From Pseudomonas sp. UFMG81 (GTDB taxonomy: Bacteria; Pseudomonadota; Gammaproteobacteria; Pseudomonadales; Pseudomonadaceae), in NCBI RefSeq assembly GCF_015354575.1, contig NZ_JACAFQ010000006.1:21330-85329 (forward strand): a stretch of DNA of 64,000 nucleotides, read 5' to 3'. Below the pieces are notes generated by a model. The model was not told where the DNA came from. It worked only from the letters and a program-made list of their open reading frames with translations, and did no database searches. This document shows positions 36,011 through 50,232 of the stretch, in pieces (positions within the stretch are counted from its first letter, which is position 1; every line of letters begins with the position of its first letter). Both the position numbers and the translations under genes were made by a program.

Positions 36011-39000
36011 TCAGAAGTCGCGCTTGTAGAAAATATCCAGAGAACTGGCCAGGCCGCTGGCGGCCTCCAGGTAGACTTTCTTGCTGAGCTTGTAGCGCAA
36101 GGCAATGGTGTTGGCCGGTTCGAACACCCCTACGCCATAGCGCAAGCTGAGCTTCTCGGTGAGGTTGCCACTGGCGACCACGCTGGTGCTGTTGCCGGAG
36201 CCTTCGGTATCGAGCTGGAAATCGTCGATCCCCAGGTTCTCCGCCAGACCACCGGTCAGCCCTGCGCTACCGGCCAGCCCCAACCCCAACGCGGCCTCGG
36301 CAAGCATGTTGTTGTCTTCGCCGGAAGCACCCAACGGACGCCCCAGCACCAGGTAAGACAACGCCTGTTCCTGGCTCATCGCCGGCTCGGCGAACACCTG
36401 GGTGGTCGGCTGCTCGGCACTTCCAGTGAGGCGGATACCGGCCACCACGTCGTTGGTGCGCCTGATGGCCTCGATGTCCAGGTAGGGCTGGTCGATGGGG
36501 CCAGCAAACAGCAACCGTGCGCGGCGAATGGTCAGATTCTGGCCGTAGGCCCGATAGCGGCCATCGGCCAGGCTCAGTTCACCCCGGGTATCGAGGTTGT
36601 CGCCAATGTGCACGTGCCCCAGCAAGTTGGCCGTCAGGCCAAAGCCACTGAACGACAACTTGTCCCGCCCCACCTCGACATCGATGTCCATCGCCACCGC
36701 CATGGGTGGCTTGCCCGCTTCGGTCTGGTGGCCGACGATCACCGTGTCGTCCGACACCTGCACAGTCGAGGGCGGCAGCTCGCGCACGGTTATCTTGCCC
36801 TTGGGCACCAGCACCTTGCCGGTGACCGCCAGCTTGTCGCCTGCCAGGCGAAGGGTCAGGTCCGGCGCCACCTCCAGTACCGCGTAAGGCTCGACCGTCA
36901 CCGGCAGTTGCTGCCCCTTCAGTTGCAGGTCCATGGCCAGGGCCTGGCCCCAGGTCATCTGCCCTTCAAGGGTGCCGCGCCCAGCGTTGCCACTGCGCCA
37001 GTCGCCCTTGAGCCGTACCTGCTCGCCAGCAATGAGCGCTTGCAGCGACAACCCCTCGACACTCACCGGCAATTCGGCGCCTCCGACCTCGCCACCGCTG
37101 AGGGCCAGGTTGCCTTCGACCTGAGGGGCCAGCAGGCTGCCGGACAGCCGCCCACTGCCATCGAGCTGGCCGGCCAGGCGTTCGACCATGGGCAGGAAGG
37201 GCCGCGCCACCGACAGCTGCAGCCCAGCCAGGCGGAAATCACCGGACAACGGCTTGTCGCACCCCAGTGGATCGATGCGGGTGTTCAGGGTCAGCGCGCC
37301 CAGGCGCTCACCCTGGAAGTCCAGGCGGGTGTCGACCCGGCGCGGCGCCAAGGTGCTGTCCAGGCGTAGCACCTGATAGGGGAAATCGACCCAGCGATCC
37401 TTGTCACGCACCCGCAGGGTGCCGCCGCTGGCGTCGATGCGGATGCTGCCCTTCGGGCCGCTGGCGGGCATGTCGAGGTTGATGTCGGCATTGAGCAGCC
37501 CCTGCCAGGCGAAATCCTTGGGCAGCCACTGCGCCAGGCTGTCCAGCGGGAACTGCTTGAGGTGGTAGCGCAGGCGCGGCTCGGGTGCCAGGCGCTGGTC
37601 CTCACCGCACAGGCTGGCCTGACCGGAGCGCCAGCAATGGGCGCCGAAGTCCAGCTGGCCGCTGGCCAGGCGTTGCAGGCGTGCCGGAGCCTGCAACTGC
37701 CAGTCCTGGCCGCCGGCCTGGATCCGCCCGCTGGCCAGGCGGCCGCGCCAGTCACCCTTGTTCAAGGTGCCATCGACGCCGAGATTGAGCTTGAGTTGCG
37801 GGCCCGCGAGGGCCAGGGTCGCCGCTTGCTGGCGAATGTCGCCCTTGCCCTGCACGTCAAGGTTGCCCAGGGCGGTGTCGCCCAGGCGGATGTTGCCGGC
37901 CTTGAGGGCCACCTGCCCGCGCTGGGCGCTGTCCAGACGCGCCTCGAGGTCCAGGCGCTGCACGCGGTTGTCCGCCTGGGCCAACTGCTGCCCTTGCAGG
38001 GTGAGGCTGCCCTGGGGGGCGGCCAGGGTGCCGGCCAGGTCCAGGCGCCCCTTGACCTGGCCCTGCAACTGCGGCCACAGCTGGCCGAGCCGCGGCAGGT
38101 CGAGGTCGACCCGCCCGGCCAGGCGTTGCTGCAAGCTGCCACTGCCGTTGATGCGGTTGTCGCCTAGCTGCACCGCGAGGCTGCCCAGGGTCCATTTATC
38201 ACCCTTGCCGTCGGCATCGACCTTGAGCACGGCCGGCTGGCCGCGCAGGCGCCCCTTGAGGTCCAGCTGCGCCTTGAGTTGTAGCTGCTCGTGCTTGAGC
38301 TCGCCTTGGCTGCGCAGCGGGCCGGCCAGGGTGCCAGGCAGTTCGGCCAGCCAGTAGGCCGGGTCGAGGGCCGCCAATTGCAGGTCCACGTCCCAGGCCA
38401 GGGTATCGGCGAAACGCAGGGCGACGCTGCCGGTGGCCTTGCCCTGCCCCGCGCTCAGGGCCAACTGCCCCAGGCGCACCTGGCCAAGGTCACCCTCGAA
38501 CGGGCTGGCAACCGTGAAGGCGCCGGCCGGGCCATCCAGGTCACCGTTAAACGCCCCCTGGTAGCTGCCATCGCGGTATTGCACCTGGGCGTTGAAGCGT
38601 TTGAGGGTCACCTGTGGTGGTTGCTCGAGCGGATACAGGCGCAGCCAGGGGAAGTCGAGCCAGTCGATGCTGGCCTCGGCGCTCAAACCCTGCTGCCAGT
38701 CGGCACTGGCCTGCAACTTGACCCGCTGGGTGTCGCTGGCAGTGAGGTCTAGGGCGTCGAGCCGTGCACCCTTGGCGTCCACCTTGCCGGCCAGCACCAG
38801 GCCTACCGGGCCCTGTTCGGCCGGCAACGTGGCCACGCCGGACAACTGGTAACCCTTGAGCAGGTCGCCCTGGGCGTCCAGCTTGAGCTGATTCAGCTGC
38901 AAGGTGTCCGGCAGCTCGCCTGCGGGCTTGAACGCCTCGGACCGCAGGCTCAGCTTGGCGGGCAAGTGCTCGGCCAGTGCCTGCAACTCGCCATCGAGTC

Positions 39001-39685
39001 GGGCATCGAGGTAGCCACTGCTGGTGGCCTCCAGCGTGAGGGTCTTTTGCAATTCGCCCTTGGCGTTCAACGCCAGTTGCCAGGGCTGACCGTCCACGGC
39101 CGGCAATTGCACAGTGCCTTGCAGCTGCACGGGCCAGTCGCCTTGCGGTTGCAAGTCGCCCTGCAGCTCAAGGCGCAGGTCATCGCGTTGCAATTGCAGG
39201 CTGTCGACACGCAGCCCGGTAGCGGTCCAGTGCGCGGCCAGCTGCAAATTACCCAGCAGCGCGTCGCCATCGAGCCGCACCTGGCCGACTTTGACTTCAC
39301 CCAGTTCGATGGCCAATGGCAGGCTCAGCGCCGGCAGTTGCAACGGGCCGCTGTCGGGTTCGCTTGCGCTGGGGGCGAAGGCCATGTCGATACGTTCGGC
39401 TTGCAGGCGCTCGATGCACAAGGTGCCGCGCAACAGGCAGGCTGGCGACCAGGCCAATCGCGGCGCTTGCAGCTCGACCCGGTTTTGACCGTCGGCCCAG
39501 CGCAGATGACTGGCCTGCCAACTACTGCCCAGACGCCCCTCGAAATCACGGGTTTCAAGCCCTGGCACCATCCCCAGCAGCCAGCGGCTGCCGGCCTGTG
39601 TGCCCAGCACCAGGGCCAACGCCAGGGCGATCAGCAGCAACAGGGCGGCAACGGCCAGCAGGATGGATCTGAACACACGCATCAC
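36011..39685 (-). CDS. tamB: Translocation and assembly module subunit TamB
   Basis: A 1224-residue AsmA-like inner-membrane protein with one N-terminal membrane anchor (ILLAVAALLLLIALALALVL). A very long periplasmic beta-rich body follows, repetitive in Leu/Gly/Gln/Asp, and a C-terminal DUF490 domain ends in GVGVFEPANTIALRYKLSKK. With TamA it forms the TAM, which spans the periplasm and helps insert certain outer-membrane proteins and move phospholipid. Its start overlaps the tamA stop by four bases (39682-39685), so tamA-tamB is one coupled operon. High-GC shadow frames are numerous on the other strand. Confidence 0.95.
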   Translation of the reverse strand: MMRVFRSILLAVAALLLLIALALALVLGTQAGSRWLLGMVPGLETRDFEGRLGSSWQASHLRWADGQNRVELQAPRLAWSPACLLRGTLCIERLQAERIDMAFAPSASEPDSGPLQLPALSLPLAIELGEVKVGQVRLDGDALLGNLQLAAHWTATGLRVDSLQLQRDDLRLELQGDLQPQGDWPVQLQGTVQLPAVDGQPWQLALNAKGELQKTLTLEATSSGYLDARLDGELQALAEHLPAKLSLRSEAFKPAGELPDTLQLNQLKLDAQGDLLKGYQLSGVATLPAEQGPVGLVLAGKVDAKGARLDALDLTASDTQRVKLQASADWQQGLSAEASIDWLDFPWLRLYPLEQPPQVTLKRFNAQVQYRDGSYQGAFNGDLDGPAGAFTVASPFEGDLGQVRLGQLALSAGQGKATGSVALRFADTLAWDVDLQLAALDPAYWLAELPGTLAGPLRSQGELKHEQLQLKAQLDLKGRLRGQPAVLKVDADGKGDKWTLGSLAVQLGDNRINGSGSLQQRLAGRVDLDLPRLGQLWPQLQGQVKGRLDLAGTLAAPQGSLTLQGQQLAQADNRVQRLDLEARLDSAQRGQVALKAGNIRLGDTALGNLDVQGKGDIRQQAATLALAGPQLKLNLGVDGTLNKGDWRGRLASGRIQAGGQDWQLQAPARLQRLASGQLDFGAHCWRSGQASLCGEDQRLAPEPRLRYHLKQFPLDSLAQWLPKDFAWQGLLNADINLDMPASGPKGSIRIDASGGTLRVRDKDRWVDFPYQVLRLDSTLAPRRVDTRLDFQGERLGALTLNTRIDPLGCDKPLSGDFRLAGLQLSVARPFLPMVERLAGQLDGSGRLSGSLLAPQVEGNLALSGGEVGGAELPVSVEGLSLQALIAGEQVRLKGDWRSGNAGRGTLEGQMTWGQALAMDLQLKGQQLPVTVEPYAVLEVAPDLTLRLAGDKLAVTGKVLVPKGKITVRELPPSTVQVSDDTVIVGHQTEAGKPPMAVAMDIDVEVGRDKLSFSGFGLTANLLGHVHIGDNLDTRGELSLADGRYRAYGQNLTIRRARLLFAGPIDQPYLDIEAIRRTNDVVAGIRLTGSAEQPTTQVFAEPAMSQEQALSYLVLGRPLGASGEDNNMLAEAALGLGLAGSAGLTGGLAENLGIDDFQLDTEGSGNSTSVVASGNLTEKLSLRYGVGVFEPANTIALRYKLSKKVYLEAASGLASSLDIFYKRDF

Positions 39686-41433
39686 AGCTCGGGCCCCATG
39701 GAGAAGTGCAAGCGATAACCACCGTCGTCATCCAGCGCCCGGGCCAGGTCCAGGCGCAATGGCCCAACCGGTGACACCCAGCGCACGCCGATACCGACGC
39801 CGGTCTTGAGGCTGGGCAGTTCCAGCGAATTGAACGAGTTGCCCTGGTCGACGAAGGTAGCCACCCGCCATTTTTCGGCGATCGAGTACTGGTACTCGGC
39901 ACTGCCGGCCACCAGGTAGCGGCCGCCGATGCGGTCACCCTTGTTGTTCTCGGGCGACAATGACTGGTAGTCGTAGCCGCGCACGCTCTGGTCGCCACCG
40001 GCGAAGAAGCGCAGCGAGGGCGGGATGTTCTGCTGGTAGCCGTGGGTGGCGCTGCCGCCGAACTGCACACGGCCAAGCAGGCGGTGGTTTTGACCCAGGG
40101 TCGTCAGGCCCTTGAGCAGCACGTTGCCGTACAACAGGTCAGTGTCCGAGCCCAATCCTTCCTTTGCCACCTTGAAGTCGAACTGCAAGCGGTAGCCATT
40201 GTGCGGGTCGATACGGTTGTCGCTGCGCAAATAGTTGAAGCTCACGCCGGGCATCAGCAGGTTGCTCAGCCCCGAATCGTCGCCCAAGCGGTATTCCTCG
40301 CGCTGGTACTTCAGCGAAATCACCCGCTGCCAGCCGCTGGGCAGCTTGCTGTGCCACTCAGGGCCCACGGTGAGCAGCTTGCTCAGGGTGTCGGTGCCAG
40401 CGATTTCTTCGTTCTGGTAGCCACCGGCGAAACGCAGCTTGTCGGTCAATGGCGGGTCGAGGGGGATGTCGTACCACAGCCCGACGTTCTGCCGCGGCGC
40501 CGACAGCTCGGTTTCCCAGCCGTAGCTGTGACCCTGGGGGTTGACCCAGTGCCGGGTCCAGTTGGCCTTGGCGCGCGGGCCGACGTCGGTCGAGAAGCCC
40601 AGGCCCAGGCCCAGGGTGCGCGGTTTGCGGGAATCGAGCTGGACCTGTACCGGAATTTCCTGGCCCACTGCGGCGGTGGGTGCCGCATCCACCCGCACAC
40701 CCTCGAAGTAACCGCTCGATTGCAGGTCGTTGTTGAGTTCGGCGATCAGTTCGGAGTCGTAGGGGGTGCCGGGTTTGAACCCCACCATGCGTTGCAGCAG
40801 GTCGTTGTCCAGCGGCGTATCGCCGCCGAAGCTCACCGCGCCCAGGTGATAGCGAGGGCCGCTTTGATAGATGAGTTCGATGTCGGCCACCCCAGCCTGG
40901 GGGTCGACCGCCAGGCGCTGGCGCTCGAAGCGGCCACTGAAGAAACCGTAGCGCGACGCCTGGTTCTGGATCAGCCGCTTGGCATCCTCATAGTGCCCGT
41001 GATTGAGCTGCTCGCCGGGGCGCAGCGCCTTGCTGTCGGGGATGCGAAACGCCTTGAGCTCGCTGGCCGGCCCCTCGATGCGCACGGTCACGTTGCGCAG
41101 GCGCACCGGCTCACCGGGTTCGACATGGATGATCAGTTGTGGGTGCTTGTCTTTTTCACTTGACGCCTGCACGTCGCTGTCGATCCGCGCTTGATAGTAG
41201 CCCAGCGCCTGGGCCGCCTTGCGCGTCTGCTCCACAGCGCCGCGACTGAAGCGCAACAGCGCTTCCTCATCGCGGTCGCCGAGGCTGCCGATATAACCTT
41301 CGATATTGGCCTTGAGCGCCTTGTTGGCGGGTTTCACCCGGACCAGCAATTCGCTCTGGGCCCATGCCATGGAGCTGGCGGCCAACAACAGCAGGCCCCA
41401 GCCGAATCTTCCTGAATACGTCATGGCGCGCAT
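39682..41433 (-). CDS. tamA: Translocation and assembly module subunit TamA
   Basis: A 583-residue Omp85-family outer-membrane protein. Signal peptide to about residue 25 (GLLLLAASSMAWA), three POTRA domains (about 27-265) and a 16-strand barrel. The barrel includes the family motif region FFAGGDQSVRGYDYQSLSPE (loop 6 VRGY) and ends VSPVGPLRLDLARALDDDGG followed by a terminal aromatic-poor strand. It pairs with TamB at the inner membrane. The ATG at 41433 or 41424 are both possible; no clear ribosome site separates them. Confidence 0.95.
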   Translation of the reverse strand: MRAMTYSGRFGWGLLLLAASSMAWAQSELLVRVKPANKALKANIEGYIGSLGDRDEEALLRFSRGAVEQTRKAAQALGYYQARIDSDVQASSEKDKHPQLIIHVEPGEPVRLRNVTVRIEGPASELKAFRIPDSKALRPGEQLNHGHYEDAKRLIQNQASRYGFFSGRFERQRLAVDPQAGVADIELIYQSGPRYHLGAVSFGGDTPLDNDLLQRMVGFKPGTPYDSELIAELNNDLQSSGYFEGVRVDAAPTAAVGQEIPVQVQLDSRKPRTLGLGLGFSTDVGPRAKANWTRHWVNPQGHSYGWETELSAPRQNVGLWYDIPLDPPLTDKLRFAGGYQNEEIAGTDTLSKLLTVGPEWHSKLPSGWQRVISLKYQREEYRLGDDSGLSNLLMPGVSFNYLRSDNRIDPHNGYRLQFDFKVAKEGLGSDTDLLYGNVLLKGLTTLGQNHRLLGRVQFGGSATHGYQQNIPPSLRFFAGGDQSVRGYDYQSLSPENNKGDRIGGRYLVAGSAEYQYSIAEKWRVATFVDQGNSFNSLELPSLKTGVGIGVRWVSPVGPLRLDLARALDDDGGYRLHFSMGPEL

Positions 41434-41477
41434 GCTACCAGAGCCAGGCGGTCAACGGAGCCGTTGGTCAATGCCTG

Positions 41478-42128
41478 TCACATAACTTCCGATCTGGATG
41501 AAACAGGATTCGGATGAAAGAACACCCTTTCGCGGATTGGCCCTACAGCCACCTCACCGATCTCCTGATAGCCCTGGCGCTCATAGAACGCCAGGTAGTG
41601 AGCATTGCCCGTGTCCAGCACCACGCCCTCGGTACCTGGGTCTTCCGCGCACCAGTCGTGCACGGCCTGCAACAACTGCTCGCCATAGTGGCGTCCCTGG
41701 AACTGCGGGTGCACCCCGAGCAGTGGCAGCACATGCACCTGCCCGCTTGGCAGGCAACCGGCAAGCGCGGCCTGGTAGTCGAGGTAGCGTCGGGTGCAGC
41801 GCAGGCCAGTGCCGAGGATCATGCGCAGGCGCCAGGCCCAGCTGTCGGCAACCCCCAGGCGGCGCTGCGGCGGCACGATCAGCGCCAGGCCCACCAGGCG
41901 ATCGTCGAGCAGCAAGCCGATGGCGGGCAGTTGCAGGTAGAAGTGCTGGCGCAACCATTCGCGCACCAGCACCCGCAGGCGCTGCTCGTAACCCGGGCGT
42001 TGCCCCTCGAACAGCCAGGCGAAGGTCGGTTCATGGCGATAGGCGTGGTACAGCAGCGAGCGCGCCTCACGGGCATAGCCCTCGTCGAGCAGGCAGACGC
42101 GGGCCTGGGTGGTCGTGGCGTCGGGCAT
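41478..42128 (-). CDS. GNAT-family N-acetyltransferase
   Basis: A 216-residue acetyltransferase-fold protein. The acetyl-CoA-binding region is VLPLLGVHPQFQGRHYGEQL (motif A, Q-x-x-G-x-G variant with H-Y), followed by VVLDTGNAHYLAFYERQGYQ (motif B). The N-terminal half has a long helical part (YHAYRHEPTFAWLFEG). aaggagga lies 10 bases upstream of the ATG at 42128. It is divergent from xthA. The acceptor substrate is unknown. Confidence 0.85.
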   Translation of the reverse strand: MPDATTTQARVCLLDEGYAREARSLLYHAYRHEPTFAWLFEGQRPGYEQRLRVLVREWLRQHFYLQLPAIGLLLDDRLVGLALIVPPQRRLGVADSWAWRLRMILGTGLRCTRRYLDYQAALAGCLPSGQVHVLPLLGVHPQFQGRHYGEQLLQAVHDWCAEDPGTEGVVLDTGNAHYLAFYERQGYQEIGEVAVGPIRERVFFHPNPVSSRSEVM

Positions 42129-42261
42129 CGCGGGCAGTCCTCCTTGATGGGCGTACAATCACACCCCCAAGCACCCTAGCAGCGCCACGCCAAGGCCGCC
42201 ACGCTGGCCGTGGCGGACGATGTCAGCTAGCATCCGAAGCTTTTACCAGGATTGTCTTTCC

Positions 42262-43074
42262 ATGAAAGTCGTCTCGTTCAACATCAATGGCCTGCGCGCC
42301 CGCCCGCACCAGCTCGCGGCACTGATCGAAAAGCACCAGCCGGACGTGATCGGCCTGCAGGAAACAAAAGTCAGCGACGAGCAGTTCCCGCTGGCCGACG
42401 TCGAGGCGCTGGGCTACCACGTGCACTACCACGGCCAGAAGGGTCACTACGGGGTCGCCCTGCTTTCGCGGGAAAAGCCGCTGTCGCTGTTCAAGGGTTT
42501 CAGCAGCGATGAGGAGGACGCCCAGCGCCGCTTCATCTGGGGCACCTTCGCCGACCGCAATGGCACGCCCATCACCGTGATGAACGGCTACTTCCCCCAG
42601 GGAGAAAGCCGCGACCATCCCACCAAGTTCCCCGCCAAGCAACGCTTCTACAGCGACCTGCAAGCACTTCTGGAAAGCCAGTTCCAGAACCACCAGCCGG
42701 TGCTGGTGATGGGCGACATGAACATCTCACCCCAGGACTGCGACATCGGCATCGGCCCGGACAACGCCAAGCGCTGGCTGAAGACCGGCAAGTGCAGCTT
42801 CCTGCCCGAGGAGCGCGAATGGATGGAGCGCCTGAAGGGCTGGGGCCTGGTCGACAGCTTCCGCCACTTGCACCCGGAGGTAGCCGACCGTTTCAGCTGG
42901 TTCGACTACCGCAGCCGTGGCTTCGAAGACGAACCCAAGCGCGGCCTGCGCATCGACCTGATCATGGCCTCGCAGGGGCTACTGCCACGGATCAAGGCAG
43001 CCGGGGTCGACTACGACCTGCGCGGCATGGAAAAACCTTCCGATCACGCACCGATCTGGCTCGAATTGAGCTGA
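42262..43074 (+). CDS. xthA: Exodeoxyribonuclease III
   Basis: A 270-residue AP endonuclease / 3'-5' exonuclease of base-excision repair (EEP fold, Mg-dependent). Catalytic segments are [12 protein letters not shown], Glu34 in [19 protein letters not shown] with the Asp-x-Asn pair, [10 protein letters not shown], and the terminal [10 protein letters not shown]. Length agrees with E. coli XthA (268). The start MKVVSFN at 42262 is conserved. Confidence 0.97.
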   Translation: MKVVSFNINGLRARPHQLAALIEKHQPDVIGLQETKVSDEQFPLADVEALGYHVHYHGQKGHYGVALLSREKPLSLFKGFSSDEEDAQRRFIWGTFADRNGTPITVMNGYFPQGESRDHPTKFPAKQRFYSDLQALLESQFQNHQPVLVMGDMNISPQDCDIGIGPDNAKRWLKTGKCSFLPEEREWMERLKGWGLVDSFRHLHPEVADRFSWFDYRSRGFEDEPKRGLRIDLIMASQGLLPRIKAAGVDYDLRGMEKPSDHAPIWLELS

Positions 43075-43076
43075 AA

Positions 43077-43454
43077 TCAGCGTAACAAGGCCTGGATCTG
43101 CTCGTGCAGCGTGTCCAGGTCGAACGGCTTGGCCAGGATCGGCGCCTTGCGCGCGATCGGGCTGCCCGATTCGAGGATTTCGGCCGGGTAGCCACTGATG
43201 AAGATCACCTTCAAGTCCGGCCGCAGTTTCACCGCGGGCTCGGCGATCTCCACCCCGGAGATCCCACCCGGCAGGCGGAAGTCGGTGACCATCAGGTCCA
43301 GGTGCGGCTTGCTGGCCAGGATGGCGAACGCCTGTTCGCCATCCTCGGCCACCAGCACGTGGTAGCCCTCGCCCGCCAGATAGTCCCGCAAGATCATGCG
43401 GATCGCCGGTTCGTCCTCGACCACCAGCACCACATCTTGTGCATCTTCGCTCAT
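43077..43454 (-). CDS. Single-domain response regulator
   Basis: A 125-residue CheY-like receiver with no output domain. The acid pocket is VVEDEP (residues 11-16), the phosphorylated Asp58 is in LMVTDFRLPGG, Ser/Thr is in VIFISGYPAE and Lys in ILAKPFDLDTL. The SGYPA/KPF form is typical of receivers paired with hybrid kinases. It is the last gene of the leftward signalling block, 44 bases after the receiver-kinase gene. It probably acts by protein interaction. Confidence 0.9.
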   Translation of the reverse strand: MSEDAQDVVLVVEDEPAIRMILRDYLAGEGYHVLVAEDGEQAFAILASKPHLDLMVTDFRLPGGISGVEIAEPAVKLRPDLKVIFISGYPAEILESGSPIARKAPILAKPFDLDTLHEQIQALLR

Positions 43455-43498
43455 GACAACGCCTTCGAATTCAACAGGATAGCCATCAGACCCCAGCC

Positions 43499-44725
43499 CT
43501 AGGCAGAGGTTGCCCGCGCCTGGTCGTTTTGTTGTGAAACCTTAGGTAGCGGCAAGTGCACGCTGAAGGTGGCACCTTGGCCCTCCTCGCTCTGCACGTG
43601 GATCCGCCCACCATGGGCCAGCACGATCTGCTCGGAAATATACAGCCCCAACCCCAGCCCGCCACTGGCCTGCTGGGCGGCGACACGCTCGAACTGCTGG
43701 AAGATCCGCCGCTGGTGCTGCGCGCTGATGCCTATGCCGTGGTCCTGCACCTGCACGCAGGCCATGCCGCCTGCCTCGAACACCCGCACCTGTATCGGTT
43801 TGCGCTCACCGTAGCGCAAGGCGTTGGACAGCAGGTTGGCCAGCACCTGCTCGATGCGAAACTCATCCCACTCCCCCTGCAGGGCCTCGCAGCACTGCAG
43901 TTCGATATGGGTACCCAGGGCAGCGGCTTGAGCGGCGAAGTTTTCCAGCAGGCCCTGTACCAGCTGGCTGAGGTCGAATGCCTTGGGCCGGATCGACAGC
44001 TTGCCGGTGCGGATGCGCGACACGTCGAGCATGTCCTCGACCAGGCGGATCAGGCTGTTGATCTGGCGCTCGTCGCGCTCGACCATGGCCTTGAGCTTGT
44101 CCTCGCTGAAGGCTGCCAGATTGCCCCGGGACAGGTGCATACGACGCAGTTGGGCTTCGAGGATCAGGCCATTGAGCGGCGTGCGCACTTCGTGGGAGAC
44201 GATCGACATGAAGTCGTCACGCATGCGCACCGCGTGCTCCAGTTCGCCACGCGCCACTTGCAACTGCGCCAGCAGCTGCTCCTGCTCGGTGCGGCTCTGT
44301 TCCAGGGCCTGCAACTGGCGATCCAGGGCCTTGCGCTGGCGGAACAGGTCGACGAACACCGACACCTTGCTCTTCACCGCCAGGGTGTCCAGCGGCTTGT
44401 GCAAGAAGTCCACCGCGCCGCTTTCGTAGCCTTTGAAGGCGTAGTTCATCTCGCGCCCGGCGGCGCTGACGAAAACGATCGGAATGCTGCGGGTCTTCTC
44501 GGTGCCGCGCATCAGCTCGGCCAGTTCGAAGCCGTTCATGCCCGGCATCTGCACGTCGAGAATGGCCAGGGCGAACTCGTGCTCGAGCAACAACGACAGC
44601 GCCTGCTCGGCCGACTGGGCCTGATGCACCTCGCGGTCATCGCCCTTTATCAGGGCGTCCAATGCCAGCAGGTTTTCCGGCAGATCGTCGACGATCAGCA
44701 GTTTTGCGGTGATATGGCTTAGCAT
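43499..44725 (-). CDS. Receiver-histidine kinase hybrid
   Basis: A 408-residue cytosolic protein. An N-terminal receiver (residues 5-120, Asp57 in LAILDVQMPG) is joined by a coiled coil (125-168) to HisKA with His178 in SIVSHEVRTPL and an HATPase domain (G boxes DHGIGI and GGLGLGLYISEQ). It has no membrane span, so its input is presumably phosphorylation of its own receiver by an upstream kinase. It starts inside the last codons of cheB (7-base overlap), so it is cotranscribed and coupled. Confidence 0.92.
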   Translation of the reverse strand: MLSHITAKLLIVDDLPENLLALDALIKGDDREVHQAQSAEQALSLLLEHEFALAILDVQMPGMNGFELAELMRGTEKTRSIPIVFVSAAGREMNYAFKGYESGAVDFLHKPLDTLAVKSKVSVFVDLFRQRKALDRQLQALEQSRTEQEQLLAQLQVARGELEHAVRMRDDFMSIVSHEVRTPLNGLILEAQLRRMHLSRGNLAAFSEDKLKAMVERDERQINSLIRLVEDMLDVSRIRTGKLSIRPKAFDLSQLVQGLLENFAAQAAALGTHIELQCCEALQGEWDEFRIEQVLANLLSNALRYGERKPIQVRVFEAGGMACVQVQDHGIGISAQHQRRIFQQFERVAAQQASGGLGLGLYISEQIVLAHGGRIHVQSEEGQGATFSVHLPLPKVSQQNDQARATSA

Positions 44726-45290
44726 TCGCTGGGTTCCAGGGTGGCGAGCAACTGTCCGATCTCGCTCAAGGGGAGTATATGGTCAGGGCGGTGCAGGGCC
44801 AGGGCGGCCTCAGGCATCAACGCGACCTGTGCATCGCGGGGGTCCTGGACCACGGTCCGGCCTGCGCATTGTTTGATCTGCAACAGCCCCTGGGCGCCGT
44901 CTTCATTGGCCCCCGTGAGCAGCACGCCCAGCAGGCCGGCGCCATAGGTGTCGGCGGCCGACTGGAACAGGTAATCGATGGCCGGCCGCGAGAAATGCAC
45001 CGGGTCCTCCTGGCTCAACGACATCGTCATGTCGCGCTCCACTGACAGGTGATAGCCAGGCCCGGCGACATAGATCATCCCGCTCTCGATCCGCGCCTTG
45101 TCCACCGCTTCGCGCACCGGGCGCTGCAAGCGTCGCTGCAGCACCTCGGCCAGCTGGCTGTGGCGATCATCCGGCAGGTGCAGCACGCACAGCACCGGTA
45201 TGCTGAAATGCTTCGGCAGTGCCCCAAGCACGCTGAACAGTGCCATGACACCGCCCGCCGAGGCGCCGATCACCACCGCGCGCACGCCGT

Positions 45291-45294
<4 letters not shown>
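44719..45294 (-). CDS. cheB: CheB-type methylesterase without receiver domain
   Basis: A 191-residue catalytic CheB domain. The Ser12-His39-Asp type triad is visible: GASAGG (residues 10-15), CVLHLPDDRH and LLTGANEDGAQGL. The usual N-terminal receiver is missing, so activity must be controlled differently. The ATG at 45294 overlaps the cheR stop (ATGA). It would remove methyl groups from, or deamidate, glutamates of a receptor or kinase, but no methyl-accepting protein is encoded in this block. Confidence 0.9.
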
Positions 45295-46112
<818 letters not shown>

Positions 46113-46116
46113 GATG

Positions 46117-49584
<3,468 letters not shown>

Positions 49585-49827
49585 CTGGTGTGTGCCCGAG
49601 CGAAAAAGTCCATTGAACAGTGTGGGGGTGGCTGCCCTTGCCCCGCACCGACCGGGAAATACTGCGAGTCTAACCAGCTTTGCCGGTTCTGGCAGGGCAT
49701 TTAGCCAGTATTTGAAGGCGGTGGGCGACAATCGTTCCATCTATTTGCCGGCATCGGTAAGCTTGGGAACTTCTGCCACTGCCACGCGCACAGAGTAGAG
49801 ACCACACACGCGAAACAGGATCCGCAC

Positions 49828-50178
49828 ATGCACCTTCTGGTAGTCGAAGACGACGACATCGTTCGCATGCTTATTGTCGAAGTGCTCGACGAACTGGGTT
49901 ACAGCACCCTCGAGGCGGACAACGCTGCAACTGCATTGAAGATCCTCGAGGCCCCCGAGCACAACCTGGCACTGTTGATGACCGATGTAGGCTTGCCGGA
50001 TATGCGCGGCGAACAGCTGGCCGCGAAGGCTCGCGAATTGCGCCCACTGCTGCCGGTGCTGTTCGCCAGCGGCTATGCCGAGAGTTTCAACGTGCCCGAA
50101 GGCATGTACATGATCGGTAAGCCGTTCAGCATCGATCAGTTGCGCGAGAAGGTGGTGAGCATTCTCGGCACACCTTGA
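49828..50178 (+). CDS. Single-domain response regulator, divergent
   Basis: A 116-residue CheY-like receiver: acid pocket VVEDDD (residues 5-10), Asp53 in LLMTDVGLPDMRG, then VLFASGYAES and MIGKPFSIDQL. It has no output domain. It is divergent from the large hybrid kinase gene (about 240 bases between starts) and is probably part of the same signalling pathway. It closely resembles in style the receiver at 43077. Confidence 0.9.
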   Translation: MHLLVVEDDDIVRMLIVEVLDELGYSTLEADNAATALKILEAPEHNLALLMTDVGLPDMRGEQLAAKARELRPLLPVLFASGYAESFNVPEGMYMIGKPFSIDQLREKVVSILGTP

Positions 50179-50232
50179 GCCTGCAACCCATCGTCCATGC
50201 TTAAATAGCGCCTTTTGCCAAGGCGCTCGAAC